Source: Chloromonas sp. AAM2
Taxonomy: Eukaryota; Chlorophyta; Chlorophyceae; Chlamydomonadales; Chlamydomonadaceae
Assembly (NCBI GenBank): GCA_004335635.1
Contig: QAXH01006809.1
Location: forward strand, 46,616 to 61,819
Length of the DNA: 15,204 bases
Direction: 5' to 3'
Both the position numbers and the translations under genes were made by a program. Within the stretch, counting starts at the first letter, position 1. Every line of letters begins with the position of its first letter. The notes below the pieces were generated by a model. The model did not search any database, was not told the origin of the DNA, and saw only the letters and a list, made by a program, of their open reading frames with translations. This document shows positions 9,401 through 15,204 of the stretch, in pieces.

Positions 9401-10232
9401 CAGCCACAAAGTCATTGTTGTCCTGTTCGTGCATAGAGGCATGCTGGCTGGCTCCAGCAGCATGCAGCACTGCAGCCAGTGCATGTGTTGCGTACCTCAC
9501 AGCGTGGCAGAGGCAACACGGATCCAGCGGTGGTATCGATTCGGACAGGCGCAAGGATAGGCAGGGCAGGCGGCTCATGGACAGCCACCGCACTGGGGCT
9601 CTGCACCTCCAGCAAACCACCTGCCGTGGGCTGGGGTTCAGCAGGTGCTGGAGCGACTGAGCTGCTGCTGGCAACCGTATGCCCTGGTGGACTGCCAAAA
9701 TGCTGCTTGTCCCGCCTCGCATGTTTCGCGCGTCTGTGCAACACGTCGACACAAGGTAGGGATGCAGTACAGAACATTGCTGTGTGGCAGTAACGTGCAA
9801 TGTTCCAAACACATCAAATGCATGTCATGGCTGTGTGCAAGGGCAGGAGCTTGCACTCGTGCTTCCAATTCATCAGCAAAGCCCAAAGACATCTGTGTCA
9901 GACGCCTCTGCCTTAGCAGAACAAGTGCATGCCTTGTTGGGTCTGTCTGGTGCTGGCGATGCTGTGGACCTATTGTACGCCTTACAGCTGAGTGGAAGCA
10001 ACTGCCCGCGTCACAAAGGATTCGTCCGCCAACCAGTCCCTGCCTCTGACTGTTCTGCTCACCTGCGGCAATGCCACACCACGCCAACCACCAACACACC
10101 CAACAGTAGAAGCCCCAGCAGTCCCGCAAGCACACCCACAGCAACTGCCAGGCCGTTGTCTGAACTAAAAGACACGACCACTGTGCTGGGCGGAGGTGAC
10201 GGGGACGGCATGGATGACGGGCGGCCTGACAC
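2602..10232 (-). CDS. Receptor-like TKL protein kinase, single-pass membrane protein (23 exons, N-terminus unresolved)
   Basis: Exons in transcription order: 10063-10232, 9496-9733, 8238-9122, 7934-7984, 7661-7771, 7325-7421, 7146-7240, 6952-6981, 6771-6863, 6440-6461, 6200-6240, 5854-5987, 5677-5696, 5414-5478, 5267-5303, 5024-5097, 4791-4834, 4600-4643, 3988-4060, 3857-3893, 3695-3743, 2689-3491, 2602-2628. All joins are GT-AG and in phase, totalling 3240 nt or 1079 residues plus stop. Layout by residue of this fragment: Pro/Ser-rich 1-27, transmembrane helix 28-53, basic juxtamembrane 54-70, low-complexity linker to about 485, kinase about 500-803, Ala/Gln-rich tail 804-1079. The predicted topology puts the kinase in the cytosol. 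The family is the large TKL class of algal Ser/Thr(-Tyr) kinases. The N-terminus may be an ATG at 10241, which reads in frame into the first exon, or further exons upstream. Least certain parts: the 22-nt exon 6440-6461, the 51-nt exon 7934-7984 and the last exon. Confidence 0.82.
3695..7421 (-). CDS. Kinase gene: catalytic domain exons
   Basis: Sixteen exons encode about 318 residues with all kinase subdomains in order. The glycine-rich loop is IGQGAHGSVYRG (exon 7325-7421), the ATP lysine is in VAVK (7146-7240), the alpha-C Glu is in KKRAIMEAA (6952-6981), and HANVVCTYHYDI is in 6771-6863. The hinge is YLVQ|EYCD across 6200-6240 and 5854-5987. The catalytic loop IIHGDLKPENVLL spans 5677-5696 and 5414-5478. 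The metal-binding DFG is in VTDFGLSATL (5267-5303) and the APE motif in GTPFYSAPEVV (5024-5097). ASDVFSFGVLMW is in 4791-4834 and the subdomain XI Arg in CLDKNPKGRPQF (3857-3893). All residues needed for catalysis are present. The Arg of the usual HRD is Gly, making this a non-RD kinase. Overall pattern and exon fragmentation fit algal TKL kinases. Confidence 0.92.
4118..4217. repeat. Intronic cluster of GTAGATG repeats and hairpins
   Basis: Inside the 539-nt kinase intron 4061-4599. There is a perfect 14-bp palindrome (gtagatgcatctac, 4119-4132), another ggagtagatgc copy near 4157-4167, and a hairpin at 4192-4216 with an 8-bp perfect stem (gacatgga / tccatgtc) whose loop again holds gtagatgcc. 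The shared gtagatgc core in palindrome and loop suggests a related repeat family. No function is apparent. Confidence 0.6.
5677..5696 (-). CDS. Kinase gene: 20-nt microexon encoding part of the catalytic loop
   Basis: Acceptor TTGCTGTGCAG, donor CACGGGG|GTGAGC. The 20 nt complete a Lys codon, then read KNIIHG plus the first base of the catalytic Asp codon, whose last two bases come from the next exon (5414-5478). Without it the catalytic loop is lost, so it must be included in any functional transcript. The fit with IIHGDLKPEN makes the call firm despite the tiny size. Confidence 0.85.
6440..6461 (-). CDS. Kinase gene: 22-nt microexon
   Basis: Exon 6771-6863 ends in phase 0, but exon 6200-6240 must start in phase 1 to read FTRDYKLYLVQ. 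A 22-nt piece flanked by acceptor GTGTGTGCAG and donor GTGCTT supplies the one extra base and encodes TSRLQIE plus the first base of a Gly codon. It would lie in the loop before kinase strand beta-4. Alternatives are a weaker donor that changes the end of the upstream exon, or another small exon I missed. Confidence 0.5.
7661..7984 (-). CDS. Kinase gene: two small linker exons before the kinase domain
   Basis: Exon 7934-7984 (51 nt) has acceptor TTCCACTCAG and donor CGTCAG|GTACAG and encodes 17 residues (AVKTSDKTVDVTEATRQ). Exon 7661-7771 (111 nt) has acceptor CTACGCAG and donor AAGGAG|GTGAGC and encodes 37 residues ending EEWDPNKE. Both begin and end in phase 0, so either could be skipped without shifting frame. 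The larger exon is well supported by its splice sites and composition; the 51-nt exon is supported only by its sites and phase. Confidence 0.6.
8238..9733 (-). CDS. Kinase gene: juxtamembrane and Ser/Pro/Ala-rich linker exons
   Basis: Two exons, 9496-9733 and 8238-9122, joined in phase 0. The first opens with the basic juxtamembrane segment RAKHARRDK and continues as Pro/Ala-rich sequence ending LPLPRCE. The second is 295 codons, rich in Ser, Ala, Thr, Gly and Pro, with no recognisable domain. It carries two basophilic kinase-type sites, MRRHSVADL (near 8493-8512) and RRRHTFTLG (near 8380-8405), and a short charged, possibly helical stretch (REDLLEQEAEARKQL) near its end. A regulatory phosphorylation role is inference from the motifs. 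The intron 9123-9495 contains an open frame that I treat as non-coding because skipping it keeps phase and splice sites clean. Confidence 0.7.
10063..10232 (-). CDS. Kinase gene: Pro-rich and transmembrane exon
   Basis: The acceptor is ...GCTTCAG before GTGTCAGG and the donor is CCGCAG|GTGAGC, one of the best in the window. The product starts with a Pro/Ser-rich stretch (SMPSPSPPPSTVV), followed by a strongly hydrophobic run of about 26 residues (Gly/Leu/Val only, ending VVGVVW), then HCRR. Joining to the next exon extends the positive stretch to HCRRRAKHARRDK, a typical cytosolic stop-transfer signal. Positive charges follow the helix, so by the positive-inside rule the N-terminus faces outside or the lumen. 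A methionine codon at 10241 lies in frame three codons upstream, so this could also be the first exon of a protein lacking a cleaved signal peptide. Confidence 0.8.
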
Positions 10233-10266
10233 CTGAAGCATCGTCCGGCTGCCAAGCATGGAAGGT

Positions 10267-10367
10267 GTGGTGTGTTTGTGTGAGTGAGTGAGTGTGAGAG
10301 AGAGAGAGAGAGTGTGTGTGTGTGTGTGTGTATGTGTGTGTGTGTGTGTGTGTACGTGCGTGCGTCC
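10267..10367. repeat. GT/GA microsatellite
   Basis: About 100 bp composed of GTGA/GTGTGA units, then (GA)n, then nearly pure (GT)n with single interruptions. It ends about 35 bp upstream (transcription sense) of the transmembrane exon of the kinase gene. It lies in either an intron or the 5' leader of that gene. On the sense strand it reads (AC)n followed by (TC)n, a polypyrimidine-rich stretch just before an acceptor. Confidence 0.95.
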
Positions 10368-10622
10368 GTAAATCCTTTTCCGCAGGTGCAAGAGGCTTAT
10401 CAGGTGTCTGGGTGACGCCCTGGAGATGTTCAGTCTGTTGCACGATGGGGCCCTGGCCAGTCTGTATATGTACACTTTTTATATTCGGTACTGCATCTGG
10501 CTCTCATACCGCGTGTCTCACAGTATGTGCTGCACTTTTGTCACTTGTGTATGTGCTGCTCGCTCGTATGGGCTGCCACTGCCGCTGACATTCTTGGGCC
10601 GGACCCACAAGCTGATGCTCAC

Positions 10623-10690
10623 CTGAGGTGACGGTCAGACCGGTCGGTAGCCTCTGCACATCGGTCAGCCGCCTGATGATGGGATACGTG
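10623..10690 (-). CDS. Possible upstream exon of the kinase gene
   Basis: A 68-nt block flanked by acceptor CGATTACAG and donor CCTCAG|GTGAGC reads TYPIIRRLTDVQRLPTGLTV in its only fully plausible frame. It would belong to the outside-facing region. The phases do not join directly to the transmembrane exon at 10232 (phase 1 to phase 0), so at least one more small exon or a different start would be needed. The call rests on the splice sites alone. Confidence 0.3.
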
Positions 10691-12060
10691 CTGTAATCGC
10701 AGAACCGCCATTTGCTCGGCTATGTATAAATGGTGTCGATTCTATTCTATCTATCCGATGAAGCAAATTCGAGAAGCCCTTCAACAAGGTGCATGCGACT
10801 TGAAAGCCACTGAGTTAACCTGCACGCTTTGTCATGTATATACGTCGCGCCGCAAGCATTAACGGGGATAGCCCCGGTGCAGGCAAGACACCAAGTCCCC
10901 ACAGTGGCCACAGTGCGGACCCCGAGTCACTGCCTCGGCTGGGGTGCTTTGGTATTAAGTCACTTATGACCAGAAACCCGGACCCGATGGCGGTTTGAAG
11001 TCGCTTGTCGTACTCAGTTGGTGTGACACGACTTCACCAACCGCCCCTGCATCGCACCTCTGCAACCATGAATGGATCGCTGTGCATGAATACACTTGTT
11101 TCAAAGGCTGGCTGGTTTGACCCGTGAAATTGACAGAACCCACCACCCCTGCAGCACACCTCTGTAGGCATGAATGCAACACTTCCGCTATCCATAAACG
11201 TGTCTTGATGGCTGCAGATTCAGACGTCGGGCAAGGGTGGAACGTCAACAGAAAATAGGGACAGGTGCCATGCCAGGAAGCCAGACGGTACGCAAACCAT
11301 GATGATCATCCAGCATCCATGATCGAGCTGATTCGCAGTTCAAGAGTGTGCTCTACTGTGTCGATTCTAATACACTTAACAACGACTGCATATTCCGCTA
11401 TAATGAGGACCGGCGTCAATGGCTTCTGATTACTGCGGCCTGCTTGTGCGAAGTGAGGATCACACTTCTGTAATGGGCTTATGTTGGAAGCCCGATGCCA
11501 CCCAGTGGTGTGATCTTCAACCTCTGTTGTCTCGGTGGGAATCCCTTGCACTTGTGGGAATCGCTAATGTTTGCGCTCTCGAAGTCAAATCACCACAATA
11601 ATTATCACCACAATCGCAATCATTAACAAGGCCACAGACATCATTCTGAATCCACTGTCATGTGATCAATGGTCATGTGACAGCACAGCACGCATGCCTC
11701 AGGCAAGACGGGAACGTTAGCATGCACAGCAGCGTGTCGTACACGCCGTGTACCTAGTCAGAGTTATTAGTTTGTGTGTTGTCACATCACCCTGCCATCG
11801 TCATGATCATGGTCACCATTGCAAGTAAACAGGCATATTTGCGATTGGAAGAACTGCTCAAAAGAATGCGGACTACTGCAACACGTGATCCCTTGCTAAA
11901 TACCATAGTTTCTTCAGGGTTCAAAAGGCCTGGGCAAATGCCTGGGCGGACCCAACAGTTGGTGGCACATAAGTCATTTGCACACTTGAAGTAACAGGCA
12001 AACGGGCAAAGAACGGGAGTTGTAGCATGTGGACTTCACTTGCGTTCAGGGGATAAGTTG
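10691..12060. other. Intergenic region without a supported gene
   Basis: Lies between the stop of the carrier gene and the first supported exons of the kinase gene, both on the minus strand. Open frames here (for example 11306-11551 minus, 11776-11994 plus) lack recognisable motifs or splice context. It contains a diverged tandem duplication at 11041-11177 and a short direct repeat atcaccacaat near 11588-11614. The sequence gtgtcgattcta occurs twice, near 10733 and 11358. It should contain the kinase promoter and possibly its first exons, but I cannot place them. Confidence 0.5.
11041..11177. repeat. Diverged tandem duplication, about 102-bp period
   Basis: Segment 11041-11075 and segment 11143-11177 match at 28 of 35 positions without gaps (ccgcccctgcatcgcacctc versus ccacccctgcagcacacctc and onward to catgaatg). 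Similarity fades outside this core. On the minus strand the two copies would both read like H-S-x-L-Q-R-C, but the open frame has no other support as a gene. Confidence 0.5.
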
Positions 12061-14021
12061 TTACCTGCGCTCAGAATCAGATAAAGGAGTCACATATGTT
12101 GCAAGCGGCGGAGTGCCTCTCTGACTGCTTTTGTTTGGTTTCTCTGCTAGCACCTGCCGCTGGTTATCAGAGCCTGCCCACCCCGCATCACCATGCTGAT
12201 GGGTCTGCTGTTTAGATGCCTCTATCGCAGCAGCCCTGACCAGCCATGTCGACAGGGCCATGACACGTGGGACAAGCTCTTCGTACAGGGTCCACACAAG
12301 CGCTGTCTGGGTGGTGCGTTTGAGGATGCGGGGGCCCAACCCTGCAGGAAGGAAGCACAACACAAACGTACTTACAGGCAGCGATTGCCCAAGCTGCGAG
12401 TGCATGACAATAAGCAGAGGATGATCGACCTCAGTAGAGCGCGCCATTTGAGCGCCGTTACCTGTCATTAATGCTCCGGTTCCCTGGGTTTTGAAGATGG
12501 ATGCCAGTGCGGCCAATGAGTTTGTGTTTTCAAACCCAAGCTGCATGCGCGTGCGCAGCACGTCTGTTGGCTGTGTGGCCACCGTGGCCGCCACCGCAGC
12601 CAGGCAGCCGGAGCTGAAGTTGACCAGCGCTTGCGGCCGCCCTTCACCGGAGAATCTGTGTTTCAACTCGGCGTAAACCATGTAGTATATCCCTGCAATC
12701 GTTTCCAGAGAGCCAATCAGGCGTGGTTGGCAAGGCCCAAGTGCAGGCACAAGCACCAACACATGGATTGCATGCGAAAGGGCAAGCGGATCTGAGCATG
12801 CACGTCCTCACCCTTGGGGCTGCTCATGAAGCAGGCATTTGCCGCACGTTGCCGACCCAAACGTAACATTCCCACCTGAGAAGGGCGCGTTTGTGAGCAC
12901 TGTGGGCACCAGGCCCTGGAACAGGCCGCGCCACCCCTCCAGGCGCCCTATGCTCCACAGCGCATGCGCCGTGTTGCGGTACTGGTGCACGGGCACCTGC
13001 GGGCCGCTGGACGCAGCGCCTGGGCTGCGGGCGTACTCCATGCGGGTCTTTACGACCGTCACAGGGCACAGAACCACCGCTGCAACTGCACGTGACAGGC
13101 CTGCAGCCAGTGCAGCGGCACGTTAAGGACCACTGGGAGCGGCCAGCATTGTTATCCCATACAAGTTGTATTATCTTCAGCAAATTATACTTATTCAGTT
13201 ATTTAAGCACTGGCACTGAGCTCTGTGCAGGTGTAAGCCGACTCGCATGATCAATTCACACAATAGATGCCAGATTAATAGATGCCTGCATGCTTTGCGA
13301 AATCAGCTGACCTCCAGCTGTTGCGTTGGCCATAGCCGACAGGCGCGGACTGCTTCCATCCGGCAGCTGTGTTGTCAGGAGCACCTTCATCTGCTCCAGC
13401 AGCAGGAAGTGCAGCCCTGCGCCCAGGCCCACACGAATGACGGAGGGGCCGGTGCCCTGCCACAGCCCGCGCACGCCGCCCGCCCGCACCACCGCAGCCA
13501 TGGTGCCCATTGTGGAACTGCAGACAGCGCCCGGCATGCAACACAGGCCATGACGCGATTGGCCGCAAGGCCACATGTGCCAGGGGCTCACTGGCACACC
13601 CCACAGTATCTGCATGCAGCTGTGAGACTGACGCTGGTGTGACAGGCGGCAACAGTCTCCTCTCCTGCCAGGCGACAGATGAACCGCTCACCGATGTATG
13701 CCTTGAGCAGCATCGCCTTGCATCTTCGTGCGTATCACGTCTAGAGGCTGCACAGCAGGAGTGATTGCTCAATCCATCAGGGGCAAGTTCATCCTGCCAT
13801 GGGCACAGCAGGTTGGGATGCCAATGGTCATAAGGTTTTGCCACCTGGCCCACATGCGACGCTGATTCAGGCCTTACTTGTACGCAAGCACTGATAAGGG
13901 AGCCCGACAGAGCTCCAGATACCGCTGACGCCATGGAGGACGGCTTAGAAGGTGTGGGGCTCGATGCGGGCGCGCTGCTCGCGCTGCCGACATCGTAGCT
14001 GTTCTCTTGTGCTGGCGCCAT
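12061..14021 (-). CDS. Mitochondrial carrier, SLC25A38/Hem25 family (six exons)
   Basis: Exons in transcription order: 13878-14021, 13692-13747, 13312-13517, 12876-13100, 12462-12692, 12061-12341. Every intron is GT-AG and the phases agree, giving 1143 nt and 380 residues. The start ATG at 14021 sits in a good context (ACCATGG). The three carrier signatures are PLDVIRTKMQ (about 49-58), PVTVVKTRMEY (about 148-158) and PTDVLRTRMQ (about 252-261). The Thr in place of Asp in the second signature, the APFSGIYYMVY stretch and the RILKRTTQTALVWTLYEEL end closely follow the SLC25A38/Hem25 family rather than generic carriers. Known family role: an inner-membrane carrier that imports glycine into the matrix for haem synthesis in animals and yeast; yeast Hem25 has also been linked to isopentenyl pyrophosphate transport for ubiquinone. 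Oddities: a Ser/Pro-rich N-terminal extension of about 28 residues and a polar C-terminal tail of about 60 residues, making it longer than the usual 300 or so. The substrate in this alga is inference. Confidence 0.9.
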
Positions 14022-14130
14022 GGTAAGCGCATGACACAAACCGTCAGACTCCGCACCGGCCGCAGGGTGTGGTGGTCCCGCAAAGTGTGATTGGTCCACT
14101 TATGCATACATCATACATCTGCACAGCGAA

Positions 14131-14140
14131 GAAATATAAA
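14131..14140 (-). promoter_or_regulatory. TATA-like element upstream of the carrier gene
   Basis: The minus strand reads TTTATATTTC about 110 bp upstream of the carrier ATG at 14021. Position is reasonable for a core promoter with a short leader, but A/T-rich 10-mers are common and there is no other support. Confidence 0.2.
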
Positions 14141-14920
14141 CTGAATATTTTGCGGCTGGGGAACAGTCTGGGGAACAGACGGTAGATAAGTTAGGAAGAG
14201 CTTTAGCAGGTATTACACGGATGTGTGGAGGATAGCCAGCAACCTTCGCCGTCTTGCAAGAGCTTTCCACTTTGTGACAGGGCCTTAACGGAGGGGTTTG
14301 ACATGCGTATATGGCGCCTGTATGCGTGGCACAGGGGCATATGGCGCCCCGTGAGCGTTGAGCAAACCTGTTGAGATACAACTGCACTACTCTAGAACCA
14401 TCTCTGGTGCACCTGTTCCACTGCAACCCAGCGGAAATAATAGCAGGCTAGGATAGTGAACCCACTCTGAATACCCATGACAAAAAGACTGCGATATATC
14501 TGCTATCCGGATGTTACGCATGGACTTTTTCCATGGCCCGCTTGACTAGCGCGTTTTTTTTTTTGCTTGTGCCTTCTGTGCTCTGTCTCGCTGGGTTATC
14601 CTCCTTCTTAGCTGCTTGCCTTTCTTTCTGCCTTGTTCCTTTCTGCCTGCGGGTCTATTTTTGCCTTTCTTTCGGCCTTTCTTATTTCTTCTTGCTCAGG
14701 GTGGGTCAGAGCGATACACATCCCTTCCCGTATCCTTTGACGGCTTCCCTGTTGTGACAAATCAATCGATTTCTAAACGGCGCCCCACCCCCACCAACAT
14801 TTCGACGATGAGATTGTATAGGATAGGGTATATGTAACCAACAAACATCAGTTTGCTTCAATACAATGGAGGCTGCTGCCAGTCAAGTGACACTGAATGG
14901 CAGGCTCTGGTGCATCTTAC
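14141..14920. other. Intergenic region with pyrimidine-rich tract
   Basis: No gene is supported between the carrier promoter area and the splice donor at 14920. The stretch 14553-14700 is strongly C/T-rich on the plus strand (T run at 14553-14562, then repeated ctttctttc and tgcct units), i.e. purine-rich on the minus strand. Two copies of atatggcgcc flank 14308-14350. Possible first or internal exons of the gene to the right may also lie here but I could not identify any. Confidence 0.45.
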
Positions 14921-15204
14921 CGCCCATCTGTACCAGGATTTCGGCCAGCATGCCGGCAGTGCACTAAGCGTGAACGCTAGCAAGCCAAGCAGAATGCGTG
15001 GCAATTGTGTGCGTGTTTTCTGATCCCACAACATCGTGCAAAATAAGCACCACCTCCATCACCACAGTTTGAGACTTGCCATGCCCTGCAGGGCCACTGA
15101 GACAAAGTTTCGTTTCGTGTCCGTCCTGAACTCAAGCACGGACATAGGAACATCCTCACCGCCACCACCGCCTCCATCGCCGATACCAACAGCCCCCCCA
15201 CCCG
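14921..15204 (-). CDS. Partial unidentified gene at the right edge
   Basis: Two coding-like blocks. From the window edge to about 15063 the minus strand is open and reads a Gly-rich stretch, then EDVPMSVLEFRTDTKRNFVS and VALQGMASLKLW before a stop; a donor (CTGTG|GTGATG) just before that stop could end the exon. A second block, 14921-14963, has acceptor CACGCTTAG and donor GGGCG|GTAAGA and reads CTAGMLAEILVQMGG. The two do not join in the best frame with these boundaries, so the structure is unresolved. I do not recognise the protein. It is on the same strand as, and upstream of, the carrier gene. Confidence 0.4.

Noticed and set aside
9213..9450. Minus-strand open frame ending in NDFVADNVGRKTQGGEFGLY and on to a stop
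   Set aside because: It lies in the intron 9123-9495 of the kinase model; the flanking exons join cleanly in phase 0 without it and no donor places it in frame.
14533..14757. Plus-strand frame with a hydrophobic, membrane-like translation
   Set aside because: The hydrophobicity comes from the C/T-rich low-complexity DNA (Phe/Leu/Ser codons); there is no gene context.
1..15204. CRISPR arrays, rRNA, intact tRNA, integrase or transposase genes, viral genes
   Set aside because: None seen by eye on either strand; repeats found are few, diverged or simple-sequence.

Overview
The window looks like nuclear DNA of a green alga, most likely a chlorophycean or volvocalean species. The evidence is many short exons with GT-AG introns of about 60-540 nt, Ala/Ser/Pro/Gln-rich exons with CAG/CTG runs, moderately GC-rich coding DNA, long GT tracts, and a TKL kinase of the algal type. 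The species cannot be fixed from sequence alone. All supportable genes are on the minus strand, so gene order in the direction of transcription runs from high to low coordinates. Long open frames on the plus strand are antisense shadows.

Right to left: (1) 14921-15204 holds coding-like pieces of an unidentified gene running off the right edge. (2) About 14022-14920 is intergenic, with a pyrimidine-rich tract and a TATA-like site. (3) 12061-14021 is a complete six-exon gene for a mitochondrial carrier of the SLC25A38/Hem25 type. All splice phases agree and the product is 380 residues. (4) 10691-12060 has no convincing gene but contains a degenerate tandem duplication. (5) 2602-10232 is a large gene I assembled from 23 exons by matching splice sites and phase. 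It encodes a Pro-rich segment, one transmembrane helix, a basic juxtamembrane stretch, a long Ser/Pro/Ala-rich linker, a complete TKL-type protein kinase domain with a non-RD catalytic loop (HGD), and an Ala/Gln-rich tail. The reconstructed part is 1079 residues; the true N-terminus is unresolved. A long GT/GA microsatellite lies just upstream of the transmembrane exon. (6) About 406-2166 holds exons of a third, unidentified gene with a long Ser-rich C-terminal exon. A 103-bp imperfect palindrome, presumably intronic, lies at 1865-1967. (7) 1-405 is downstream sequence carrying two diverged copies of a 51-bp hairpin-forming repeat.

The genes show no obvious shared pathway; this is ordinary eukaryotic gene order. 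The two strongest biological points are the receptor-like non-RD kinase, and the presence of a Hem25-type carrier in an organism expected to make 5-aminolevulinate from glutamate rather than from mitochondrial glycine. Exon coordinates are hand-derived from splice consensus, reading phase and family motifs, without transcript evidence.
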